In this document: piece by piece, positions 57,288-64,000 of the stretch
Position numbering within the stretch: the first letter of the stretch is position 1
How the letters are laid out: each line of letters starts with the position of its first letter
Source of the DNA: an uncultured Rhodobiaceae bacterium
GTDB lineage: Bacteria; Pseudomonadota; Alphaproteobacteria; Rhizobiales; TMED25
Reading direction: 5' to 3'
Length of the DNA: 64,000 nucleotides
Assembly: GCA_913045225.1 (NCBI GenBank)
Contig: CAJWPC010000002.1
Span: 169,553-233,552 of the forward strand
The notes under the pieces: generated by a model
What the model was told of the DNA's origin: nothing
Seen by the model: the letters and a program-made list of their open reading frames with translations, nothing else
The model's database searches: none
Program-made: the position numbers and the translations under genes

Positions 57288-57581
57288 ATGGGCTTGGTTC
57301 AGAAACTTATTTGCAGAAAAGCGCTCATTTGTCTATTCGTAATTATTTTTTCATTAGATATTTCAAGCGCAAATGCCAATATTGAAACCAACATTGATGC
57401 AAGGAGATTTCTATCAAGTTATTGTATTACTCTGGTAAATGAAATCGAAAAATCATATCAAAAGCAGCTTGATGCAATTGAAAATAATAAAATGATTGAA
57501 TTCAGTAAAGTCAGTAAATATATATATGGAGTGTCAGACTTGTATGATAACCTCGACTGCTCCATATATATAGATAGATGA
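57288..57581 (+). CDS. Unrecognised small exported protein upstream of photolyase (97 aa)
   Basis: 97 residues with a signal peptide (hydrophobic at about residues 13-25, KALICLFVIIFSLDI) and Cys residues at about 46 and 91 of the mature part that might pair. No family recognised. Ends in an ATGA overlap with the photolyase gene, which implies translational coupling, although a functional tie between an exported protein and a DNA-repair enzyme is not obvious. Confidence 0.5.
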   Translation: MGLVQKLICRKALICLFVIIFSLDISSANANIETNIDARRFLSSYCITLVNEIEKSYQKQLDAIENNKMIEFSKVSKYIYGVSDLYDNLDCSIYIDR

Positions 57582-59017
57582 CGAAAACTGAAACCACACC
57601 ACATTCCATTTACTGGGTACGACAAGATTTAAGAGTCGCCGATAATCCTGCGCTTGCAAAGGCATGCGAAGCAGGTTTTCTAGCAGTATATATATTTGAC
57701 GATGTCAACGCTGATGATCAGACCTTACTAGGTGAAGCAAGTTCTTGGTGGTTGCATAACTCACTAAAAGCATTTAATGAGAGTCTGAATGACAAAGTAT
57801 CTTTCTTTAGGGGAGACCCACTGAAAATCTTAAAAGACCTTGCAGAAAAATATGATATAAAAAATATTTTTTGGAATAGGCTGTATGAACCATGGATGAT
57901 CAATCGAGATACTGAAATAAAAGAACAGTTACAGTCATCAGGAATTAATGTTGACTCATATAATGCATCATTACTATGGGAGCCTTGGGAGGTTCATAAA
58001 GATGACGGCTCCCCGTACATGGTATTTTCACCTTTTTTCAGAAAAGGCTGTCTTAATGCGGCCCCACCTCGAATACCACTAAGTAAAGCAGATACAAAAA
58101 ACTTAGTTAAGGCTGAAAATTCAAAACAGTTAAATGAGATTGCAATATTACCAAATAATAAGTGGTATGAAAAGTTTTCAGATCAATGGGATATAGGTGA
58201 AATTGCCGCTAATAAGAAACTATCGGATTTCGTTGAAGACGGCTTGATGAATTATAAAGAGGGGAGAAATTTTCCAGCTCAAAAGAATGTCTCGAGGCTA
58301 TCACCTCATCTACATTTCGGCGAAATATCACCAAACCAGATCTGGTATAGGATTGAACAAATATCAGATCCAAATTATTCTGAAAAGGATTTGAGTCATT
58401 TCAAAAGTGAGATTGGATGGAGGGAATTCTCCTACAGCCTTCTCTATCATAATAGAAATTTACAAAGTGATAATTTATATAAAAAATTCGATGTCTTCCC
58501 ATGGGCAGAAAACGATGATCATCTTAAAAAGTGGCAATCAGGTAATACTGGGTACCCTATAGTTGATGCAGCAATGCGAGAACTTTGGCAAACTGGATAT
58601 ATGCATAATAGATCCAGAATGATCGTAGGCTCATTTCTTGTTAAAAACCTTTTAATTCATTGGAACCATGGTGAGAGATGGTTTTGGGATTGCTTGCTTG
58701 ACGCTGACATGGCAAGTAATAGTGCAAGCTGGCAGTGGGTGGCTGGCTCTGGCGCAGACGCTGCACCTTATTTTAGGATTTTTAATCCTGTAATGCAGGG
58801 GCAAAAGTTCGACCCTGATGGTGCGTACACAAAGAAATTCATACCTGAATTAAAAGATGTCCCCGTCAAATATTTATTCAATCCGTGGGAGGCGCCAAAA
58901 TCAATTTTAGATAAAGCGGGTGTAGAGTTGGGATTAGATTACCCAATGCCAATAGTCAATATGCAAGACTCACGCGATCGAGCCCTTCAAGCATTTGATA
59001 CAATTCGTATTAAATAA
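57578..59017 (+). CDS. phr: Deoxyribodipyrimidine photolyase, class I
   Basis: Light-dependent repair of cyclobutane pyrimidine dimers. The 479 residues have an N-terminal alpha/beta photolyase domain (IYWVRQDLRVADNPAL) and a C-terminal FAD-binding helical domain with SWQWVAGSGADAAPYFRIFN. The Trp-rich core WLHN, HNRSRMIVGSFLVKNLLIHW is conserved. The length matches the CPD class I group. A photolyase suits a sunlit habitat. Confidence 0.93.
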   Translation: MTKTETTPHSIYWVRQDLRVADNPALAKACEAGFLAVYIFDDVNADDQTLLGEASSWWLHNSLKAFNESLNDKVSFFRGDPLKILKDLAEKYDIKNIFWNRLYEPWMINRDTEIKEQLQSSGINVDSYNASLLWEPWEVHKDDGSPYMVFSPFFRKGCLNAAPPRIPLSKADTKNLVKAENSKQLNEIAILPNNKWYEKFSDQWDIGEIAANKKLSDFVEDGLMNYKEGRNFPAQKNVSRLSPHLHFGEISPNQIWYRIEQISDPNYSEKDLSHFKSEIGWREFSYSLLYHNRNLQSDNLYKKFDVFPWAENDDHLKKWQSGNTGYPIVDAAMRELWQTGYMHNRSRMIVGSFLVKNLLIHWNHGERWFWDCLLDADMASNSASWQWVAGSGADAAPYFRIFNPVMQGQKFDPDGAYTKKFIPELKDVPVKYLFNPWEAPKSILDKAGVELGLDYPMPIVNMQDSRDRALQAFDTIRIK

Positions 59018-59020
59018 AAC

Positions 59021-59923
59021 TTAAATATTAAAGCCAAATCTTCTGAGCTTTATCACAAGTTGTTTTTCGTTATCTTCTGATATTTGATTTAAAGGTGGTC
59101 GAATATTTCTCCATCGAGGATCATTATATTTTATGGCTAGCATTGACTTTTGCGCAGGTATTGCTGAATAATCTTGAAACAGATGTCGAACTTTTTTCAC
59201 GTCCTCATGAAGCCTTTCAGCCTCGCCCCACTTCTTTTCATGGCACAGACTAATAACCCGTGCAATATTCTCTGAGTTAAAATTTGCAGTTGCCGATATA
59301 CAACCCAGACTACCCAGCCTTATGGACTCAATTACTGGTAATTCTGCTCCTGGATAAACTACGAGGCCTTCAATTTGTAACAGTTGCGCTGTATTATCCC
59401 AGTTGCCTGAGCTATCCTTTATACCAACGATGATATCCGGGTATGAATTTTTTAATTTCGTGACAAGATCAATTGATAGACCAACGCCAGACACTTGCGG
59501 TATGTGATAAAGATATAATTTAAGATTTGGATGATTGATCTCTTCAATTAGCCGCTTGAAATATTCAAAAAGACCCGAATCAGTAACATCTTTGTAGTAA
59601 AATGCGGGTAGCGTCATTACTCCATGGCAACCCAACTCTATTGCATGACGGCATAAATTTACCGTATCAGGAAAATTACATAGACCAGTCCCAGGAATAA
59701 GTTTATTTTCAGGTATTCCAGATTTTATTAGGTATTCCAGAGCATTAATTCTTTCTGCATTACTCAATGATAGAGCTTCCCCTGTTGTGCCAAAGGGAGC
59801 GAGTCCTGCACAGCCACAAGATAATAGATCCTCGGCGAGAACTTTATACATCTCATGGTTGAAGTTAAGATTGTCATCAAATGGACTTAAAATTGGCGAG
59901 ATGAGCCCCTTTATCATCCTCAA
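59021..59923 (-). CDS. DapA family aldolase
   Basis: A 300-residue class I aldolase of the dihydrodipicolinate synthase superfamily. The Schiff-base Lys is in IIVGIKDSSGN, the Tyr in LYLYHIPQVSG and the GTTGE motif in APFGTTGEALSLS. Without further residues for pyruvate/aspartate-semialdehyde recognition it could be DapA or a paralogue such as KDPG, N-acetylneuraminate or HOGA-type lyases. It is a single-gene unit, and core lysine genes are not nearby. Divergent from msrP across 102 bases. Confidence 0.82.
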   Translation of the reverse strand: MRMIKGLISPILSPFDDNLNFNHEMYKVLAEDLLSCGCAGLAPFGTTGEALSLSNAERINALEYLIKSGIPENKLIPGTGLCNFPDTVNLCRHAIELGCHGVMTLPAFYYKDVTDSGLFEYFKRLIEEINHPNLKLYLYHIPQVSGVGLSIDLVTKLKNSYPDIIVGIKDSSGNWDNTAQLLQIEGLVVYPGAELPVIESIRLGSLGCISATANFNSENIARVISLCHEKKWGEAERLHEDVKKVRHLFQDYSAIPAQKSMLAIKYNDPRWRNIRPPLNQISEDNEKQLVIKLRRFGFNI

Positions 59924-59970
59924 TTTCCTGTAATGTAATCAAAATAACACATGCTCTGTCAAATTATCAT

Positions 59971-59991
59971 AATATTCTGGATTAGAATATT
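59971..59991. promoter_or_regulatory. Perfect 21-bp inverted repeat between the DapA-like gene and msrP
   Basis: AATATTC-N7-GAATATT, a perfect 7-bp arm repeat with spacer TGGATTA, in the promoter region of two divergent genes (59923 and 60026). A plausible repressor site; no regulator gene is adjacent. Confidence 0.45.
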
Positions 59992-60025
59992 GAATTTTCT
60001 ATCGTTTAATGACTATATTTAAATT

Positions 60026-60955
60026 ATGAAAGATATATATAAAAAAACTCAGAATGATATCACACCAAAACATTTATTTTATAACAGGCGAAAAATATTA
60101 AAACTCGGATTGGCATTAACTGCCTATGTCGCATCCAATGGCATTACATCTGCTTTTGCTCAAGAAATGTTTGACCGCAAGATTAATACTTTAGAAGAAA
60201 TAACTAATTACAATAATTTCTATGAGTTTGGGATTGATAAGACTGACCCCGCAAAACATGCACACAAATTAACGATATCCCCTTGGTCAATTGAGATTAG
60301 TGGTTTAGTTGATAATCCGGGAATCTATGATTTTTCTGAAATAGTCAGAGAAATGAGCATTATACAGCGTACTTATAGCCTGAGATGTGTAGAGGGTTGG
60401 TCAATGTTGATACCATGGAATGGTTTCCAATTATCTGAATTACTGAATAAGTTAGGTGTAAGAGACGAGGCGAGGTATGTATCATTTGAAACGCTATATA
60501 GACCAGAAGAAATGCATATGCAAGAGACAAATATATTAAATTGGCCTTACAGAGAAGGACTGAGATTGGATGAGGCAATGCATCCGTTAACTATAATGGC
60601 TACTGGCGTGTATGGCGAGCCTTTACCAAAACAAAATGGCGCACCATTGAGACTTATTGTGCCCTGGAAGTATGGTTTCAAATCAATTAAATCTATCACC
60701 AAGATTTCTTTGCAAAGGGAAGAGCCAGTCTCATCATGGAATCAGCAAAATCCAGCAGAATATGGTTTTTATTCAAATGTGAACCCAACCGTGCATCACC
60801 CGAGATGGTCTCAGGCAAGTGAGAGGTATATCGGCGGGGAAGGTGAAGGATATCTTGGAAATTTATTCACAAAAAGATATGACACCAAACTCTTTAATGG
60901 ATATGAAGAGGTCGCACCGTTATACGAAGGCATGGACTTATCCCGATATTATTAA
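60026..60955 (+). CDS. msrP: Protein-methionine-sulphoxide reductase catalytic subunit MsrP
   Basis: Periplasmic molybdoenzyme that reduces methionine sulphoxide in envelope proteins. 309 residues, with a Tat-type leader (twin Arg in YNRRKILKLG, then a hydrophobic stretch ending FAQ). The molybdenum Cys is C121 (RCVEGWSML) in the sulphite-oxidase fold; LRLIVPWKYGFKSIKS is conserved. Followed after 17 bases by msrQ, its haem membrane partner, which confirms the system. Confidence 0.94.
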   Translation: MKDIYKKTQNDITPKHLFYNRRKILKLGLALTAYVASNGITSAFAQEMFDRKINTLEEITNYNNFYEFGIDKTDPAKHAHKLTISPWSIEISGLVDNPGIYDFSEIVREMSIIQRTYSLRCVEGWSMLIPWNGFQLSELLNKLGVRDEARYVSFETLYRPEEMHMQETNILNWPYREGLRLDEAMHPLTIMATGVYGEPLPKQNGAPLRLIVPWKYGFKSIKSITKISLQREEPVSSWNQQNPAEYGFYSNVNPTVHHPRWSQASERYIGGEGEGYLGNLFTKRYDTKLFNGYEEVAPLYEGMDLSRYY

Positions 60956-60972
60956 AGAGCTGAATAATTATT

Positions 60973-61611
60973 ATGCATAAAGCTACAAAAACATTGAATA
61001 TAAGGAGCCTATTTGATCTTGTGAGGGCGTCAGTGAGAAGATTAAGATCTTGGCATATATATGTAAGCCTATTAGTGCCGTTATTATTTCTTACCTATGA
61101 TTTGCTAAGTGGTCGATTAGGTGTAGATCCAATGAGAGCTATTGAAAAAAGTTTAGGCGTTACAGCTATTTATATACTAATATTAACACTATGTATTACC
61201 CCATTTTCAGTATTAACAGGGATTAATTTCATAAGATTTCGAAGAGCTTTCGGCTTGATGAGTTTCTTTTATATTATTCTGCATTTTTCAACCTGGTTAC
61301 TTCTGGATATGCAGTTAAGATGGGTTGAGATAGCCGAGTCACTAACAAGAAAGCCGTTTATTGTTTTTGGTATGATGGGTTTTTTATTATTGATACCGCT
61401 AGCAGCTACATCAAATAATTACTCCATGAAAAGATTAGGAAAATATTGGCAAAAATTACATAAGCTGATTTATGTAGCAATTATCCTAGGCGGTATACAC
61501 TATCTGATGATGGAGAAAACTTTGCAAAATGATGCGATAATTACATTTATTATAATTATAGCTCTTATATCGCTTCGTTTTTTCAAAATAAGAAAAATCA
61601 ATTGGTTATAA
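60973..61611 (+). CDS. msrQ: Haem-binding subunit MsrQ
   Basis: Membrane b-type cytochrome that passes quinol or flavin electrons to MsrP. 212 residues with five or six helices and His-containing helices (FYIILHFSTWLL; KLHKLIYVAIILGGIHYL) for haem. The N-terminal WHIYVSLLVPLLF is conserved. It is paired with msrP, and its stop is 3 bases before the LysE gene. Confidence 0.93.
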   Translation: MHKATKTLNIRSLFDLVRASVRRLRSWHIYVSLLVPLLFLTYDLLSGRLGVDPMRAIEKSLGVTAIYILILTLCITPFSVLTGINFIRFRRAFGLMSFFYIILHFSTWLLLDMQLRWVEIAESLTRKPFIVFGMMGFLLLIPLAATSNNYSMKRLGKYWQKLHKLIYVAIILGGIHYLMMEKTLQNDAIITFIIIIALISLRFFKIRKINWL

Positions 61612-61614
61612 TTT

Positions 61615-62226
61615 ATGATGAGCGCAATAATAACGGGCTTTTTACTATGCTTTTCCTTGAACTGTGTAATTGGTGCCCAGAATACCTACTTATTCCGTCA
61701 AGGCGTTAGAAATGAGTACGTTTATTCCCTCGCAGGTTTTTGCACAGTATCAGATTTTGTGCTAATTATGGCTGGTGTCTATGGTATGTCTCTAATTGTA
61801 AGCCAATTCTATATTGACTTATTTTTGATATTATCAGCGCTTTGTCTTCTGCTTTATGGCGTTTATCGAATAAAGAATGTTATGTCTCTATCATATGGGG
61901 CGAGTGAGGAGGTATACCTTCAAAGAAGTTTTAAAAAGAGCGTTATGGCAATGTCTGCCTTTACACTTTTAAATCCACACGTTTATCTTGATACAGTCAT
62001 TTTGATTGGCAGCGCTTCCTTGCAATATAATTATGATGAAAAGATCTTCTATATTTTGGGTGCTACGGTCGCTAGCATAATCTTCTTTTATGGGGTTGCG
62101 ATTCTATCTAGATTATTCTCCTCATTATCAAAAAATATTGTTCTCTTAAAATCTGTTGACATTATTACAAGTATTATTCTTTTTATTATTTCATTTGCCA
62201 TGGTAAAAGCTACGAGCTTCGTATAA
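61615..62226 (+). CDS. LysE/ArgO family amino acid exporter
   Basis: A 203-residue six-helix exporter. The N-terminal signature GFLLCFSLNCVIGAQNTYLF matches the LysE/ArgO family, with Lys/Arg export as the best-studied activity. LLNPHVYLDTVILIG is also conserved. Close linkage to msrQ (3 bases) suggests co-transcription rather than a functional tie. Confidence 0.88.
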   Translation: MMSAIITGFLLCFSLNCVIGAQNTYLFRQGVRNEYVYSLAGFCTVSDFVLIMAGVYGMSLIVSQFYIDLFLILSALCLLLYGVYRIKNVMSLSYGASEEVYLQRSFKKSVMAMSAFTLLNPHVYLDTVILIGSASLQYNYDEKIFYILGATVASIIFFYGVAILSRLFSSLSKNIVLLKSVDIITSIILFIISFAMVKATSFV

Positions 62227-62250
62227 TCTGTCACAAGTTAAATAATAATT

Positions 62251-62279
62251 TTGATGTTTTCTGTAATAGATTGTAGTAT
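62251..62279 (+). promoter_or_regulatory. Promoter of alpha-hydroxy-acid oxidase gene, nearly leaderless
   Basis: TTGATG (62251-62256), 17-base spacer, TAGTAT (62274-62279). The -10 ends 6 bases before the ATG at 62286, so transcription would start at or next to the initiation codon. No Shine-Dalgarno is present between them. Confidence 0.45.
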
Positions 62280-62285
62280 TTCAAT

Positions 62286-63440
62286 ATGCTCAAACAGTTA
62301 AAAAATTGCCATAATACCGATGACTTTCGTATGTTGGCCAAGCAAAATTTACCGTCTCCAGTTTTTCATTACATAGATGGCGCCGCCGACGATGAGGTTA
62401 CCTATGCACGCAATACAGCATCATATGATCAATGCGACCTAATACCAAGCGTGCTTAAACCTGTCAATAATGTTGATATATCCATTGAGATATTAGGAAA
62501 AAAAATAGATCTACCAATATTTTTATCACCGACCGCACTCCAGAGGTTGTTTCACTATGAGGGAGAGAGGGCCGTTGGAGAAGCTGCTGAAGATTTTAAT
62601 ACTTATTTCGGAATATCTTCCCTTGCAACGGTCGGAATAGAGGAGGTGGGTAAGAAATTTAGGTGCCCGAAGATGTTTCAATTATATGTACATAAAGATA
62701 AGGCTCTCAATCAAGATATGATTCAAAAATGTATTGACCATGATTTTGATGCATTGGCTATAACAGTCGATACTATCGTGGGCGGCAATAGGGAGCGAGA
62801 CTTGAGAACAGGCTTTACATCGCCGCCAAAACTAACCATTGCAAGTCTCATGAGTTTTATGCTTTCGCCAATGTGGAGTTTTAACTACCTATTTAGAGAG
62901 AAATTCTCATTACCTCAGTTGGACTCCCATTTAAGTGAAGGGACAAAAATTGCAATCTCGGTTGGAGATTATTTTACAAATATGTTAGATCAGGAATTAA
63001 GTTGGAAAAAAATTGAAGAAATAAGAAAAATATGGCCAAAACCACTTTGTTTGAAAGGAATAATGTCTGCTGATGATGCAAAAAAGGCTATCGATGTTGG
63101 CGCTACTGCAATAATGCTCTCAAACCACGGAGGCAGACAACTGGATGGATCACGGTCACCATTTGATCAATTGGAAGAAATTGTAAATTCTGTCGGTGGG
63201 CAAATTGAGATAATTTGCGATGGAGGAATTAGAAGAGGTACCCATGTGTTAAAAGCCCTATCTTTGGGAGCAAACGCATGCTCTGGTGGAAGATTCTATC
63301 TTTATTCACTCGCTGGCGCTGGCTCAAGCGGGGTAAAGAAGGCGATAACTCTTATGAGAGATGAAATTATTAGAGATATGAAGTTGATGGGATGTAATAA
63401 AATTTCTGATTTGAATAAGGCTAACATAAGATTTAGATAG
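62286..63440 (+). CDS. FMN-dependent alpha-hydroxy-acid oxidase/dehydrogenase
   Basis: 384 residues, LldD/glycolate-oxidase type. The active site LSNHGGRQLDG is complete, with His at 281 and the substrate Arg at 284. PIFLSPTALQRLFHYEGERA near residue 80 and ICDGGIRRGTHVLKALSLG are typical. It is likely to oxidise L-lactate, glycolate or a related 2-hydroxy acid to the keto acid. The trhO gene starts 10 bases downstream. Confidence 0.9.
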   Translation: MLKQLKNCHNTDDFRMLAKQNLPSPVFHYIDGAADDEVTYARNTASYDQCDLIPSVLKPVNNVDISIEILGKKIDLPIFLSPTALQRLFHYEGERAVGEAAEDFNTYFGISSLATVGIEEVGKKFRCPKMFQLYVHKDKALNQDMIQKCIDHDFDALAITVDTIVGGNRERDLRTGFTSPPKLTIASLMSFMLSPMWSFNYLFREKFSLPQLDSHLSEGTKIAISVGDYFTNMLDQELSWKKIEEIRKIWPKPLCLKGIMSADDAKKAIDVGATAIMLSNHGGRQLDGSRSPFDQLEEIVNSVGGQIEIICDGGIRRGTHVLKALSLGANACSGGRFYLYSLAGAGSSGVKKAITLMRDEIIRDMKLMGCNKISDLNKANIRFR

Positions 63441-63450
63441 GGGATACTCT

Positions 63451-64000
63451 ATGATATCAAATAATAACATTGTTGCATCATTTTATAAGTTTAGTCCGTG
63501 GACCGATTACAAGTCATTCAGGGGCAATATTCAAACAATTTGCGAAAAAAACAAGGTTCTCGGAACCATCTTGCTGGCATCTGAGGGTATTAATGGATCC
63601 ATATCAGGTGACGAAATGAGCATAAAAAATGTAATGACATACGTGAAGTCATTAGATAATTTTTCGGATTTGCAAATCAAATACTCAAAAGCATTTGGAA
63701 AAACCTTTCGTAAGATGAGAGTCAGACTAAAAAAAGAGATTGTTACGATGGGAAAGCATGGTGTTAATCCACATGAACTGACAGGAAAGCTTCTTCAACC
63801 TGACGATTGGGACAAGCTGCTTGACGAAAGGGATGTAATTGTTGTCGATACTAGGAATACATATGAACACTCCATTGGATCCTTCATCGGGGCAAGTTTT
63901 ACAAATACAAAATCTTTTAGGGATTTCCCTGAATGGGCAGACAAAAATCTAAACAAGTCAAAAAATCAAAAAATCGCAATGTATTGTACTGGAGGAATAA
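63451..64000 (+). CDS. trhO: tRNA uridine-34 hydroxylase TrhO, rhodanese-like (3' end cut by window edge)
   Basis: 183 complete codons are visible. The N-terminal domain matches the YceA/TrhO pattern: ASFYKFSPWTDY, VLGTILLASEGINGSISG, RKMRVRLKKEIVTMG. A rhodanese domain begins with VIVVDTRNTYEHSIG and reaches the catalytic Cys in MYCTGGI at the edge. TrhO makes 5-hydroxyuridine at tRNA wobble position 34 with oxygen. ATG follows GGGGATACTCT. The final ~100 residues lie outside the window. Confidence 0.92.
   Translation, partial: MISNNNIVASFYKFSPWTDYKSFRGNIQTICEKNKVLGTILLASEGINGSISGDEMSIKNVMTYVKSLDNFSDLQIKYSKAFGKTFRKMRVRLKKEIVTMGKHGVNPHELTGKLLQPDDWDKLLDERDVIVVDTRNTYEHSIGSFIGASFTNTKSFRDFPEWADKNLNKSKNQKIAMYCTGGI

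Overview
The window is AT-rich, gene-dense chromosomal DNA from an alphaproteobacterium. No gene-free stretch exceeds 300 bases, and I found no transposase, integrase, phage gene or CRISPR array. The placement rests on a purB-purC-purS-purQ-purL-bolA-grxD block, cysE next to a DUF3126 gene, hisI-folE, a zf-CHCC protein, an XdhC/molybdopterin-cofactor maturation set, and an alphaproteobacterial-type IscU-like protein. Low GC, very short intergenic gaps and convergent genes that overlap at their stops suggest a compact, probably marine genome. That last step is inference; the genus cannot be read from the sequence.

Layout. 0-2 kb: zinc uptake, with znuC (cut by the left edge) and znuA divergent around a near-perfect Zur-type palindrome. 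2-5 kb: an unrecognised 455-residue protein, trmJ and rpsD. 5-11 kb: purine synthesis operon ending in bolA-grxD, on the minus strand. 11-16 kb: a coxG-coxS-coxM / split xdhC / molybdopterin-binding nucleotidyltransferase cluster that lacks the catalytic coxL. 16-25 kb: housekeeping genes (map, CinA-like, gpt, tRNA-Leu, cysE, hisI, folE, IscU-like, yidD, thrS, nadK).

25-42 kb is an accessory catabolic region. It holds two Gfo/Idh/MocA oxidoreductases, an amidohydrolase, a carboxymuconolactone-decarboxylase-like protein, a ketopantoate-reductase-like protein, a D-2-hydroxyacid dehydrogenase, a TfdA/TauD dioxygenase, a BKACE enzyme, a luciferase-like flavin oxidoreductase and a GMC oxidoreductase. 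It continues with a NIPSNAP protein, an unrecognised 239-residue protein, an M24 peptidase-fold hydrolase, an SDR and a two-subunit IorAB-type molybdenum hydroxylase. At least two of its divergent promoter regions carry perfect palindromes that look like repressor sites. The substrate cannot be named from sequence.

42-50 kb returns to core functions (D-amino acid transaminase, a RibBX-like ribB, rlmE, guaB, an RsmB-like methyltransferase, guaA) followed by a divergent alpha-hydroxy-acid oxidase. 50-64 kb is mixed: a methyltransferase, a polysaccharide pyruvyl transferase, membrane proteins, a SOUL protein, an IlvD/Edd dehydratase, photolyase, a DapA-like aldolase, msrPQ, a LysE exporter, a second alpha-hydroxy-acid oxidase, and trhO cut by the right edge.

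Links between genes: the purine block together with guaB, guaA and gpt covers much of GMP formation. The xdhC/MobA-like genes would mature the cofactor of the IorB-type enzyme at 39.5-41.6 kb and of any CoxL encoded elsewhere. The strongest oddities are the missing coxL exactly between coxS and coxM, the unassigned catabolic region with its palindromic operators, and several conserved-looking proteins I could not place in a family.
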